Source: Tubiluchus corallicola (Eukaryota > Priapulida > Priapulimorpha > Priapulimorphida > Tubiluchidae). From it: DNA of 64,000 nt. The stretch covers positions 1,844,501 through 1,908,500 of the forward strand of contig JAQGDQ010000002.1 in NCBI GenBank assembly GCA_030141605.1, read 5' to 3'. The first letter of the stretch is position 1. Each line of letters begins with the position of its first letter. Below, piece after piece: positions 11,603 through 25,500 of this stretch. The notes under the pieces are model-generated. The model was not told the DNA's origin. It saw nothing but the letters and a program-made list of their open reading frames with translations, and did no database searches. The position numbers and the translations under genes are program-made.

Positions 11603-13189
11603 CACTGCTGCTGACCATTTAGGCCTGTGTGATTGCTTTGTTTCTGTTTATTGCTGTAAGTGGCTCATGCTGATGAAGTCCAGCATGGTCGTTACTGTAT
11701 CAGCGTGGGAAACCGGGCCGAGTGTTCATAATGAAAGGGTCAAAGTGTGTATTTCGATCTTATTTGCTTTGCTTAAGTAAGGCTGAAATTTCTAGACCAC
11801 ATTCTGAGTTGCACAGCTAAGAGTCGCCCAGTCCTGGTTCCCACGTATTCCTTTTGTTTAAATCGGATTTTACCATCCCAAGTTTTAGTTTCTAATACGT
11901 TTACGTAACGGCAAGGTTGTAAACCAAAAATGTTTTTGGCGTTGTACTTTATCTTTATAATTAGTACTTTTAATGTTACGTAATTATGAAGTGAAAATAT
12001 GTTCGCATCGTGTCTCTCATCTCCCATAAGTAGGTTAAAAAGACGAGCAAGTAGCTCGTAAGTTGTTGACTGTTACGTGACACTATTTTACCATTCTTTC
12101 AACGTGACTTGCAGGGAGATTATCATAATCTTCTTAGGATTAAGAGATTTTGATGGTAAATATTGTCGTGCCAGTATTTTTAAAGATGTGGCTGGGTTTC
12201 CTGTGTTTATGGTGTGTGACTTGCTGTTAGCTGTTTTTCACGAAGTATAAAAATCTACTGAAGCCAATATTATTTTTCCATTTAATTACCATTAACAGTG
12301 GTAAAAGGGAATGTATGCTAAGCGGTAATAGGAAGTATATGCTTATCGAGATAAGTTAAACTCTACAATGCCGAACCTCTTAAGTAAATGGATAAATGAC
12401 CGCGGAAAACTACTACTAAGCAGTTTGTTGGGTGCCATACAGCTTCTATTTATTTTGTTGATGGAGAATGCAAACGTGTCTGAATGTGGCTGGTCTATTG
12501 ATTCCTCATTGTCTCATGTAGCAGGATTATCTTTGATAAGTACATGTAGTTAGGTTCCCGTCCCATGACAAGTATATAGATTTAGATACCCAGTTGAGTG
12601 TCGAACTATATAAAAACAGCTGAACAATGTGGCTGTGTCTGACGACGAGCTTCTTAAACGGCGACATGTTCTGATATTTGCAGCCCTATAGTTGTGAATG
12701 GGTCCTGCATGGATTTATTTAACTATTTCTGTGCACTTTTGTTCACTTTGTACTGTTATGTTCCGCTTACAGTTATTGAAAAAAGTTAGCTAATTATTAT
12801 TATGTGCTTTGAAAATGCTTTAATGGCTGGTTTCAAAATGTGCAGGAAGGCTCTTGACTTACAAGAACTTAGAACTTTTTTTGCTTCGATCAACCGTATG
12901 CAATAATTTTGCTAAATATCCCGACTGACTTTACAATTTTTTCTTCGTTCAGAGTCCTCAGGCAGCTGACGTTTATGATATTTATTAAACTAGTTCACAC
13001 TGTTTCTGACGAAATCAGCGACTGAAGATTTCGCAAACAATAGTTAACGGAATTCGGCCTTGAAAAGACATATGCCTTTTGTTTGAAAGTGCATAATTTT
13101 GATTTTACGGAATTAACATTGCTTGTTTACCTAGGAACTGCACTTCACAATGAAGTCACAACTTGTAAGTTTTCAGCCCACCCGGCTAT

Positions 13190-13460
13190 GGATTAAAAGT
13201 CAACCAATCTGTCAACTTATACCATTCAATGCACTTCATCCGAGACCTTTCATTTGATATACTGTGAGCTAGTTTACGTCAACACTGGAAGCATTTGTCG
13301 ACCTGACACCTATTTTACCCCTTAATGGGGTCAGAAATCAGCCAATTTCAATACACTTATACAGCACAATTCTTCTCATCGGAACTTTTCATTTGATACA
13401 AGCTCCTGTCGCTCAACTCTCAAAACATTTCGTTCCCGAATTCCGGTTTTTGATCCCTAG
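13190..13460. repeat. Diverged tandem repeat, two units of about 145 bp
   Basis: Two consecutive units share the layout GTCA..AATC..CCAA, then CACTT..., then TCATC.GAGA/GGAA, ending in CTTTTCATTTGATA. Identity is modest. Origin unknown; possibly a decayed transposon-associated satellite. Confidence 0.4.
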
Positions 13461-16400
13461 CAGTTTTTTTTGTACTAACTAGTTATCCAATAATCAACTT
13501 GACCTATATTCAGCCATCTCAAGTCTCAGCCTCATCTAGCCACATTTCAAAAATTGTTACCCTAGGTCAGAGACTCGCCCACTCCGTGACTTTTGACCCG
13601 GCATTCTCGGAGCACATATAAACAGACTTCCCCTTACCTAGGGAGTGTCTTATGACTCTAGCACTCTTCATGTAAAAGGTAAAAAAGCGGGTGCCCCTGA
13701 TTTTGCAATTCGGCTCCTCTTTGAGCCTTCTCAGACGTTTGGAACTTCTCAGCTTTTTAAAACCGCAAATGTACGTCTGCCTCACAGTACATAAATACCT
13801 GTGAAAAAACTGAAGGAACAGAAAGCTCTAGGAGGAGATATTAACTGAAAAAAACTGACGGATACCCACTGCTTATGACCCCTTGACTGTTTGTCAGAGA
13901 GTCATCACAATGCTGTCCTTCCCCCACCAAGGGCTACCACCTGCCCAATGAGCCGCTTGTCCGGTTTGGATGAACCGATTTTGTCGGCCAGCTCACTCTA
14001 TCCCACCGCCCCCTCTCTGTCCATCCTATTTTGTCGGACGACTCTGTCTGATCGTAGACGATTCATCCGATAATCTGATTTTGTAAATCTGGCATTATGA
14101 CCCTAGACTGCGAGCCTCACGAGTTATTAAGCAAAATGTTTGTGGAGAATAAGTATAAATACATGTAAATAAGTGTATGAATATCATGATTTTGCAGTGG
14201 AGAAGATTTAGCAATAATTTTGCTATTTCGGCATCTTAATTAATATAGGTATCATTATGATTAAAGCCGAGTCAGAAAGACTATTGCAAGGTTTATCTCT
14301 CACCTCAACGCTCTATACCGTGCAGGCAACGTTAAACTTGTCGACTTTGAAACTGGTTTCTCGTTTCTGTTTTTTCCAACTGGTTTGTCTTAAAATACCC
14401 AGCTGGCGAGCGCCCAAGATTGCGCAATCTAGGCTGAGCTGAGCTCCGCGTAGTACTTCTTTATGACAGTTTGAAAGATATGATTTCAAATTAGTTACGA
14501 AGACTGTAAAATTAGAAAAATGTGAAATGCACATTATCAAGCCGATAGCTCGAAAGTACATTTCATTGCGTAGTTCTAGTTATACATAAGGATTAGCAAG
14601 AAAGGGTTTAAATGTACCTGCTTTGTAGCTAGACGTTGCATCTGTTATTAAGGTGCATTTTGTTTTTATTTAATGGATCAGCAATAAGGTCATATTTGGA
14701 AGTTTCGACTTTGCCGTGTTATTCTTAAAATAAAACCGTTTTGGCGATATTTGTAACTATTTCGTTGGAATGAGTTCTCACGGCATTCACGGTTTGAAAG
14801 CAGGCATTCGGATCCATTCTGCTCTTTGTGATTTGTCTGCTTTCACACGTTGTTGGGAAAGTGTGGGGGCGAGCAGCCGCTGATATACTGTATGAAGTAT
14901 TGATTGCTTCAGCTGCAGTACCAATCCTCTCTTCACTGCACATGAAAACGAATCTGGTGGAGTGGGCGGTATTCATAATGATAACACGTTGTCCTCACAC
15001 GTCATCTTCGATTCATCGAGGTTTCTCTACTTGGGTGACCCATGTTGACTGTTTGTCTGAAAGTAGGGACTTATTTGTCACATTCAGTGTTTTAATTGTG
15101 CTGTGTCACTTAACAAGTTTTGTTACTAACACCGATCTTAGTTACAAAAGATGATAGCTGGCATGCCGCCTACGTGATAGTTAGCTGACAGTTGGTGTTA
15201 AAATGGATAACTTAACAGAAAAGCATTAATTTCATTTTTCTTGCCTAAGGTGTTAAGCTTGGTAGCGTAGCCTAATAAAAATTGTCTATTTTGGCTGGAA
15301 AAAGCGGTTAAAATATTTTCTGTAGTGGGACTTGCATCTGTTATGTTCTCTTCTGTGCCACATAAGTTACCTAGGATGTATCACAAATTAATAAGCATGC
15401 GTATTTCCGGTGCATTGTGAAAGTAAGTTCTCGAAATACCAATCGCAAGGTTCATGCTTTAGCTACCAAATTTACCAAAATAAATATGTCAGCCGCCCTT
15501 GTTGATTATCATGATGGTTTTTCAGTGGTCTTTTGTTTTGTCGCAGACCTCGTTAAGTTCACTCCTCATGGACTTTGTATTTTTACATTTACTGTGACTG
15601 ACTGAGCAGTGGCCGTACTATAACTCATTCATCGAACAATATGAAATTCATTGAAAAAGCCTTGAAACCTCTGCTTATGATTTGGCTACAATATTTAGAA
15701 TTTCTGTATTCTTCATTACGTAGTAGACAAACTAATTGAATACCACTGTTTAGTTGCCGATGTCTCGTCCTTGTGCGGTTATCTGATGTGAACCATAATG
15801 ATACGGCTTACCTTGTAAAATAAACGAATGTGAGGAGGGTTTAGTTTTATAATGGCCTTTATTTGGCATTTGACGTGCAATGCATTTTAACAATTACGTT
15901 GTTCTAGCAGTGGAGTCAAGAAGTCAAGAACATGAGTTTCATCAGCTGTTCAGCTATTACTCATCTCCTTTAGCCAGGTTTGAAAAGCATTAAAACGTAC
16001 AGTAATTTTTTATACAAGGACTTTAATTTTTGCCTTCCATACATTCTGCTGCTGCAACTGATTGTATCAAGTCGCAACCGTCGTCGTTTAAATGACATTT
16101 AGTTTTGAGAGAAAAGTGTAAAGGGAACGTTGCTGTCGCGATGTCCTTATGCTTGCATCAATAGAAAAGATACCATTCAAACATACCAAGCACATTGTTC
16201 GTAATCAAAATAATACATTTGTAAGATTCGTCTTGGTTTTACACTAGAAATGGATGGACCTGGGCTTGTCTTTGTGCCAGCTATTAAAATGTGCTTTTCG
16301 AACAACAACAAAACCAACAGCGTTTAACGACGACGACACTGTGTTTTTCAAATTTGAGTGCAAACATTGAGTCTCAACATGCCACTCGGTTCTTCGTTTT

Positions 16401-19400
16401 GCAGTGACGGGGGTCAGAATAGAACAAATTCTAATTCTGACCTGTCCAGTGTAATTTAGGTATATAAATTAGAGATGCCGAGACTATTATTGTGCTATAT
16501 GTATTAATTGAGATTTTCAGATAAACGTTGTAGCTACTGTCACTATTTGTAAGTTTAGATTAGGCACGATATGTAAATGTAAGCGTCAGGTGGGAACTCA
16601 GTCGAAATCGCAAGTTTCCAAGATTTATTATTACGCACAAGGTGGCGTATACCACTAATCTTAGTCTATTTAAGTAAGCTTTCTCTAAACCTGCTGAGAC
16701 TAGTGGTAACGAAAACAGCTATGTTCTCATGGGAAGCGTTGTACTAATTTGAATATTAACGACCTGTGCTGCATGGATTACACAATCATTCACGGTTTAC
16801 CTGTTATCTCTTAATCTTGCGAATAAAGGCTCTGTTGGTCTTGGCTTAGCCTTTAATAAGCTCTGCGGTATTATAACGAAGACTAATTCAGTGACCTCGG
16901 CAAGACTTGCCAATTTAAATGCTGTAGTTACTGAATAAATTCACTAATTCAGTTTTAAGCAGTAATATTAAGTGTTTGCTCCCGTTTTGCGCTGAATTCT
17001 TATTAGTCCGACTATTGAATGAACTTAATTAAGAAACATGGAAGCTGGCTTTCGGCATCGTTTTTGTGCCAGCTCACTGCTTTTAGATATTCTACTGCAT
17101 TCTTTATATGAATAACACCTGTCGCCTTCATCGAACGGCTACAGTCGCTTGTTACGTGTGTAATTTTACTAATTTGGCAGAGCTGACGAGGTGTGTAATA
17201 AAGGTGTGTAAAACAGTCACGCTTCCTGTTGGCACAGGTAAGTGCGCCGGCGGCCCGCCTATGGTTCAAAGTCTTCGAACTTTTCCAGTTTGCACTTAGC
17301 AAGTAAAACCTAACACTTCTCAGTCACATTTCATTAAAGACTTTGGACTCGGGGGTCAGAATACCTTCCTTAAAATGACATGTAGTCATATTATCTTTGC
17401 GCAAAGTGTTTATTTCACAGATTATTTTTCCTGCTATTTTGTAAGTAGTACTTTGTGTCCGCGTTCCACATGTTGGTGGATAATGACGGTTACCCTTGTC
17501 GTCTCACTTTCTACGTTCTTTGTCTGGAATAACGTGTCCTCGTAATCATTTTATTGCCATGGAAACCGACCATTCAGTAGCACCTAGCAATTAAAAAAGT
17601 TCTCACGTTACTGTCATTTGCGCATTTTTGCCGCACGGTTGCATCTCGAGTTGATATGGCGCTGCGCTGGACTGGAGTCTGTGTGATTATTGTGTAAAAC
17701 TCCCGAAATTTATTGTAATGATAGCCGAATTATAAGCTCACGATTTTCCGAATGGCCCAACTGGACATTAAAATTTGTGTATGCAGAAAGTTTGCTGACC
17801 GGACAAAACCCCGAAATCAAACTCAATGCGAATGTATATGATTGCGTAATCCAGTGGACCAAGCGGTTAGGAAAACATGAGGAGACAAATTCAAACTTCG
17901 TTGTACATTTAAGTCGATGTTTTGTGAAATTACAAAATGTCTTCAAGACTTGTATCTGGATATAAATGACCTTTGACATGTAACAAAGAAATGATAAGAA
18001 AATGTGCCAGATTCACCGGGAAAGCGGAAGTTTCTGCAAAGCAGTATATTACTATATTTGCTACACAAAGAACAGTTTCACATTTGCTACTTTTTTGCCA
18101 AGTTGTCTACCGGCGATTTCTATAGTGTCTAGTGTTCCGCCTCTGGACAATTTTTCGTCATGTTCCCCGCTATCGCTGAAAGAAATTTTCTTTATTGTTC
18201 CTGCACACCTGGTTTAACCTGTGCTTATCCATGAAGTTAGACATGCATGCATTTCCATTCTTTCCTTTATTTGGCTTGTCCCACGATTTATGACAAAGAG
18301 TTTAAACTTTGTTTGCACTTTTACGTTTGGACACTTTTAAAGCTCCAAAGTGCAAATTTTGCCCACATTAGGAGATTAACAAAGTACAGCTTTGGGTCTT
18401 GTTGCATTTGTTTGGCAGGATAATGAGCTTGCCTTCGGTGTGTAAAGAACCTGCTTGCGGTGTAAAGGTCTTTGGTTGCTATGCAAAGTTCTTAAGTTCT
18501 GATCGTGTGGGAGGATGGTTGTTGTACCAGCTACTCTAGAGGCTGTCTCAAAATTAAGCTTTTAGTTAAGCTTATAAGCAAATGTAACTTGAATTACTCA
18601 AGCAAAAAACAAAACAAAACAAAGTTTTCTCTGTTGCTTCACCACTTTTACTTTTTATTTTTTTATAAATGATTGCTTATCTTGATGTCTAAACTCGGAT
18701 TACTGGTGATAAAAGTGAAACTGATAAAAGGCATCCAATTTTAAACTTAACGGGAATTTTAATGATAAACTCAGATAAAGCTTGTTAACAAACATAATTG
18801 CGCGCTGTGCTATTTGTGTGTACTGGTTAAACAGGTTTTCGAATTTGGTAATTTCGCAGTTAAAAATATAATTCTATTTTCATTTTCCAAAAAAGTGGAT
18901 TTGACACAATCAATGAAATTACAAGAGAGAACTTGTTTAATTTTTTAACAGGTTGATGACAGGCTTGTAACAAATAGCATTATGAGGCACTGGACGTGGG
19001 ACGTCATACTCACCATACACTGTTAGAAATAAAGGTTTTTCTAGTGTTTCCAATGAAAAACCCTTAAGGGCTTTTAAGAAAGACCCCAAATATAAAAAAA
19101 ACTTTGGTGTGTTTCTTTGAAAAAAAACCTTTACAGAAAACTCCAAATGAAAAGTTATTTTGAAAAAAAAATCCTTTTGCAAGGGTACTAGCCTGGTTGG
19201 TAAACTGTCATTTTAATGTTTCTCACTATTTTACTTATCATCACTGAAATTACTGAAACACATTTTGTCAAACATTTAATGCCACTTCTAATGCTTCATT
19301 TTGCACAAATAGTTTTTGCGACATTTTGATATAGCAACTCTTAAAATGATAAATAAAAAACAACAAAACACCAAAATTATTGCTCATATAAAAACTATTT

Positions 19401-20918
19401 AAAATGAATAAAAACAGTACATTGCACACTCGTTATGCAAGTTTATAATTAAATATGTAGGCATAAAATACGAAGAAACACACAAAATTAATATAACTGA
19501 TAATGCAGATTAAGTTATGTTAAGTTATTAGAAGATGTTTTCAAGTGTTTTAAATAAATACAATGAACGATCACAAAAAAATCACTGTTAACATCAATAC
19601 ATGTGCGCACTGCGACACTGTTGATACTATATACACTGCATAGTGTATACTGTGTTTTGTGCACATTTACTTAATTTTGAGCCCGGTAGCTCTTGGATTC
19701 ACTTGAGCCGGCACTTTGCACGGGTGCCTACCAATAAATTGTTTATTTTGGCTGGGTAGTGCAATGCAAATGCCCAAAAGCATTCGAACCAAGTTTGGGC
19801 GCTGCACTACTGAGTTTTTTGCCGTCGTCCTTAGTAATTCCTTTTCCTCTATTAAAACTTGGTATCTGCCGTCTACTGCCAATATAACTGGTGATGGCCC
19901 CTTTATATTCTGCAATAACAGGTGTAGACGCAATAAAAATCTTTTGCATGACATTAGCATAAAAAACAGGTCTTAACTAATATAGTACCTGCAGCAAAAA
20001 TTGTGAACATCAAGTAAAAATTTGCCAACGATGTTTACACCCATTAAAATATGAACTCATCATTTAAATCATTAGATACTGTCTGAAAAACTCTAATTTA
20101 AAGCATTTTATTTTATAGCCCAGGCGGTATACATATTATTGGTTGTTCATATTGTTGATCAATCTAATGTAAATTTCGTGATTTCGCAATCATATCAAAT
20201 TAAATGTTTTGTACATTAATAAATACCCGGCTGCATTATACAAGTATTTAGATGAGAATTTTTGGAAATGGTACATAGGCAAGGTTTTTCACGTGTTGCG
20301 AGAAAACTGTCAAAACGGAAATTTGAATTCGACTTTTCGACAAACTCCTTTGCAAGGAATTCATGCTGCAGCGAATATGTGTATGTGTGCTGTATATATA
20401 AATAAGTTCGCATGTGGGTTTAAAAAAACTTGCTTTTCAAAACAAGCGAGCTTATTTACCTAGGCGCAGTAATGAAAGCAGGGGCAATGCAATACAATTC
20501 GGAATATTTGAGAATGGGGGGTAAGACTGTAGATTCTATGGAAACTACCCACGATGTACGCAAATCTGTCAACACTTGATACACACAATTGATACGACTA
20601 CTGTAATAATACAAATATATACGTCTCAGCAATGCGAGTCATGATGTGCACGGCTAAATTTCTCAGGTCCTGCAGAAGGATTCCAACTTGGCAAAGCTCT
20701 GAGGTGTACTAGTTATTAATCATTTGAAAACTGAGTCCGGCTCAACACGCTACATGCAGCAAAGCAACACTATTTGATTGGTAACCCGTGTGGGCATGCC
20801 CACTGTGTGACATATTTAATTATACCTCTAGATTATGCGGGTATTTGTCAAAGAAAAAGGATCTCTGCGTTTATTGGTCTTTACATGAAGTTCGAGAGTT
20901 CTCCTTGCTTTTTTCTTA
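13461..20918. other. Gene-poor stretch
   Basis: No recognisable exon or element was found over about 7.5 kb. A strong isolated donor (CACAG|GTAAGT) occurs at about 17238 beside a short GC-rich patch, and an RFX X-box-like TTGCCATGGAAAC at 17557-17569. The A-rich segment 18930-19190 has loose internal symmetry only. Confidence 0.45.
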
Positions 20919-21060
<142 letters not shown>

Positions 21061-22853
21061 GTTCATTTAAGCGTTTATGGTGCCAACATTGCACGCTAGT
21101 TGATTATAATTGTTAATTCAAACCTTTATTTCCTGTACTGCATTGTCGAGATGACAAAGCAAGCCTTGTTGAAATGCAGACAGTGTACAGTTTTAAAACC
21201 CTATTAAAATGTACACTGATTATTTTGTTAGCTGCTGTAAATGGCTACATTATCCTACACACACTTTTGAACATCTGCCTGTAAATTACTGTGTAGCCAC
21301 TTTTCATTCAGAGATTTCTGGTTGAGTTGAGTAATTTCCTCTGCTTATTAAATATTCTATTTGAATACCTGTAACGAATGTTTCCTGGCAGATGTGTATA
21401 AAGGTTGCTGTAATAATAAATTTGAAAACTACTTTTAACTCACTACTTCATAATTATTTTGAAATAGTATTTCCAAGCGCTTTAAAAACCACTTAGGCCT
21501 ACAAAGTATGGCTGGTCATTATTTTCTTCAATATAGTGAGAAACTTATCTATCATGTCGTAACGATGTAATGATTTATTTCCTTCTGTACAGACAGACAA
21601 TCAACTTACATGATACCTAACAATAATTATTAATTTATTATGGTCATGTCTTATAGTAATTAATTATTTTCAACGTATTTATAATTTTGTGACTATGAAT
21701 TATTATAGTACAAAATACAAAGATAAAACTATTATTAATAGAGCGCTACATAAAAGGATTGTGAACGTTGAGCATATAAATTTTTACTTTTCTCAATTTT
21801 TAATAAAAATGTAGATTAAATTAAACCGTTGCTACTATACTAATGAATTTTTCACAGTACACTGCCAAGCATTTTCTATGCAGTCATTGCATTTATAACC
21901 CATTACCCAAATTATTATGCATTGTATGACAGCATGATAATTTAACGATACCAGTAAATAACTTGTGACTGCAAAGTCATTTATCGGTATCATTAATTAG
22001 CTTTGACCATTTTTGTTATTTTTGATAATTCAATATTTGGTTGTAACTTCAGTAAACCATTAGCTAAGGTATGTCGTCATTATAGTCAGCAGGCTTACAG
22101 TAGAACGTATTTTCTAGTCTGGAATTAGATTTACGATGTTGAATTGAAATTATTTTGTAAGACAATCTTTAATATCGGGTATTGTAAAGGGGAGTATTGT
22201 GTGGTTTTTGCAAAAACAACATTTGAATATAAAAAACTTTCTATACGTGCGCTGCAGGACAGGGATGGCTTCTTAGAAAGGTAATCTACGGCATTTTGGA
22301 ATCTTCATTACTTTGTAAGCACGCCTTTTTTTCTCGTAAGGGCTTTCGGTTTGATTGTTATGATGTCCATGTAAACAAGCATTCTATTGTGCTTCGTTGT
22401 CATACTCACGTTACTCATCGTTTGACGTTTGCTGATATACTATACTGTCTGCTAATTGACCTGTAGATTAGCAAATTAGTGACTAATTTTGAAAAGTTGT
22501 AAGCTGAAATTTCATCCCTGGCTCTGTGAACAGTGTTATCACCGCTATTATCATCACTCTGATACTGGCGCGGTCTAAGTTTCCCTCCGGTAATATGATA
22601 CAGTTTCAGCCTAGTAGAACTAGATTGTCTACATTTATGGCCTAGTATAGGGCTATCTAGTTGATCGTGAATGATGAAAAGTTGTTTGAATAAATGGATT
22701 AGCCCTGCAGCATTGAAATTGTCCTACCACGGTACCTTTTGTGTTGGTGGCTTGCAGGTACAACTAGTTGCAGTACAATGGTTTGTTCTGGAAATTGGAA
22801 TGTTGAGTTGATAGCTCATGGCATCGCAAACTTTCACTTTTCTCTTTCGATGC

Positions 22854-23040
22854 CACCGTGAAAGTTTTGGCACTTATGTAATTTTTATGTACGTTCTCGA
22901 GTGTAATTTGGGTAATTATTATATTCCTTATTTGACTTTTCTTGCTGCTGTTTCGAGAAAAGTACGGTTTAATGACGCATTCTGTTCTGCGTCATTAAAC
23001 TCCGTGAAAGTTTTTGCACTTATGTCACAATTAATTTTGG
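22854..23040. repeat. Direct repeat flanking a perfect 13-bp hairpin
   Basis: Bases 22967-22979 (GTTTAATGACGCA) pair perfectly with 22988-23000 around an 8-nt loop. A ~30-bp near-identical segment (CCGTGAAAGTTTT.GCACTTATGT) occurs on both sides, at 22856 and 23002. Another small inversion (AACTTTCAC/GTGAAAGTT) lies at the left. This looks like a rearranged foldback element. Confidence 0.55.
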
Positions 23041-24651
23041 TTAGGGTTATTTATTTTAACTGTGCCTTTCTTTTCCTGTGACTTTTTACCTGTGCCTTTT
23101 TTACTTGGATTCGTTTTCTGTGTCGGTGTGTAGCGAGCGCATACACACGCAGACACAACGTTGTAAGTTCAGTTCTTTGCTGTTTATGCAATCGTGTGTT
23201 CTATTGTAACTATTGATCCGAGCCACTTTTCCAGGTAATCACTTGATTCTAGCAGAAGCCATTCCGTCCATTGTGCTGCCTAATGCAGATATTCATAGTT
23301 CATAGTATGACAGTAGATGCTCTATCTGGCTATTATAATACCGGGTTACTAATCATGTATTATACTTGCCTTACGCGCAAGCAGAATTTCTGCTATTAAT
23401 TTTAGTAACAAAGTGTTTATAAAAGGCAGTGAATTTTAAAAATTTGCCATCACACACTGATTAACTCTATTAATTACAGTATCTAACTAACTATATTCAA
23501 ATAAGTTATGTGAAAATGAGTGTTCTCCATTGTTTGTTTTTTCACGAGCTGTCTTGTGTTATTCGCAACAGTTTAAATTTCTCAATGTTTTACAAACAAG
23601 GTAAATCAATGTGGCAAATCTCAAACTTGACATATCGTACGCTTCCGCTAAAATTCGACATCAGTAGTAGGTCCTACTATTCTGCTGCGTGTGCTGTATT
23701 CCGGTTTGGAGTATGTTGAATAACACAGTTACATGTTTAAAAATATTAGATACGTTTGAATGGTTAAAGGTCGTACTTTGGTAAACGTAAAGACATTTAT
23801 GTACATATAAAGACCAAAATAAAATAATATCATCGACTTACAAGTGCAAACATTCTTTATACTGATCGATAAGACTTTAAAACTGGCTGTTATAATTAAA
23901 ACCTTCAAACTTGCAAAACCGATATTGTTTTACCGGTTAAGCATAACTTTATCATTAAATGTTATGAGATTACTCTCTTATGGTTTAATATGACACCTGC
24001 GTGGAAAAGTTCGAGCTCCCTTGAAGCAGTGATAATAATTGCTCAGAAATGCCACTTTTAATGGGATTTCTTGTTATCTCGGATGTGCCGTTGGCATGGC
24101 AACGTCAGCTTCCTCGGGAGACGAGCCTTGAGCAGCATCCTGGTTGTAGCCTATTATAAACACCTTGCATTGTGTGACGTAATTTTCTGTTGTTGATGAT
24201 TGTATTTTTGTTTCATCCTGTTGTTATATAGTCTTTGTGTTATAAGCTTATCACATTAGTGCCGGGGCACCTGATTGAAACATTTTCTGAACTTAAAATC
24301 CTCCAATAAAAGTGTAATAAAAATTACAAAATGATCAGTTGCGATATATCACCATAAACTATTATTCCTAAGATATTACTTTTTTAAATTAAAACATGTC
24401 GCAAGAATTATTCTCTGAATGTCATAACTATTAGCACGTGCTGCGTTTATTAAATAAATGTACTAGCTACTGTTAGACTGTTACAATTTTTAAGTAATTT
24501 TGTATATGTGACTGCTTATTGTATTCAAATGATATTTTCCTGTTTTACTGTACAAGTGTATCTGCTTTACCATTGACAAAGAATGAGAGTTTATTATACT
24601 TTTTCATGTGTTTATGCTGTATTAGCAACATTCTTTTTATTGCGTTTTCAG

Positions 24652-24736
24652 ATGTTGTCTAGTAACCATGGCAAGGAAATTCAAGCGTCGCAGGAAGCCG
24701 CCATCATCTGTTGTTAAAGCAAGAGTGACTAAATAA
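24652..24736 (+). CDS. Orphan terminal exon or micro-ORF candidate, very basic
   Basis: A good polypyrimidine tract and acceptor (GCGTTTTCAG) precede a frame open from the splice site through an ATG at 24668 to TAA at 24734-24736. From the ATG it encodes 22 residues, MARKFKRRRKPPSSVVKARV plus TK, ten of them basic. It could be the C-terminal exon of an upstream plus-strand gene, a nuclear-localisation-like tail, a micro-ORF in an untranslated exon, or chance. No family was recognised. Confidence 0.2.
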
Positions 24737-25079
24737 TTTAAATCACCACGTGTCACCAACCGAGTTTCTTGTCATCTTTCAGCTCTTTTATTACATTAAT
24801 ATTCTGCACTGTGTTAATTTTTTGTAACTTTTGTACATGTTATCCAAGATCAGTTATTTGCAGATTATGTGATTAATTGTAAGAACGTGATAAATTGCAG
24901 AATTGTGGATTGTTGCTCTTGCAGTACCAGGTATGATATCTTGAACTTACATCATAATTGTATGTTGTTCCAATAATTTATGATTTTGGCATAAATATAT
25001 TGAGCAAAATAGCTGCACGAGTTGAAGTGAACACGTGCATGCACTGCTCATAATGATGTCGTAGTATATTGTTTACAAT

Positions 25080-25500
25080 TACCGTATTTTCCCATGTATA
25101 AGAGACCCCTTCAATTTTTAGGCAAAAATTCTGGAAAAAAGTTTTTTGGTAATGAATAACTTTATTCATCATAGAAATCATTAAATTCCTCATCACTCTC
25201 ATCAAAAATATCAACTGGAGTCAGACCTTCAGCAATTCCAGCCAGTTCATCTCATCATCAGAGGAGTCACTCTGCTCAAAAATGGCATTGTCCTCTGTGC
25301 CGTCCATGGCATTGGAGATGCCTCACTTCTTGAAAGATTTAATAATGACCTCTGGCTTTACACCATTCCATGCCTTGAGGACCCAGCTGCAGACTTCTCC
25401 AGGTTTGGCCAAGACTTACTCCCATGTATAAGAGACCCCCTATTTTTAAAGTGAAAATTCTGAGCAAAAAAGGGTCTCTTATACGCAGGAAAATACGGTA
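25080..25500 (-). mobile_element. pogo/Tigger-family DNA transposon, internally deleted and decayed
   Basis: Element ends CCGTATTTTCC...GGAAAATACGG (25082-25498) are inverted repeats of about 28 bp, each including the GGGTCTCTTATAC unit, flanked by a TA duplication as expected for pogo. Minus-strand coding remnants match the C-terminus of pogo-like transposases (WNGVKPEVIIKSFKK, then GISNAMDGTEDNAIFEQ, then an acidic tail DESDEEFNDFYDE). A TGA falls where a Cys codon is usual, and a frameshift precedes the tail. Most of the DDE domain is missing. A second copy of the inner repeat at 25429-25446 faces the right end. Confidence 0.85.

Larger units (their letters stand above)
9034..13189. other. 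Gene-poor stretch (apart from MITE copy 2)
   Basis: No exon with recognisable homology was found. The only splice-like candidate is at 11513-11602 (listed separately). Open frames here are short and lack family motifs. Confidence 0.5.

Noticed and set aside
14828-15154. 108-codon ORF
   Set aside because: No domain, no splice-supported partners, composition like its non-coding surroundings.
17108-17299. Short ORF ending near a strong GTAAGT donor
   Set aside because: No start context, homology or partner exon; the donor alone is not enough.
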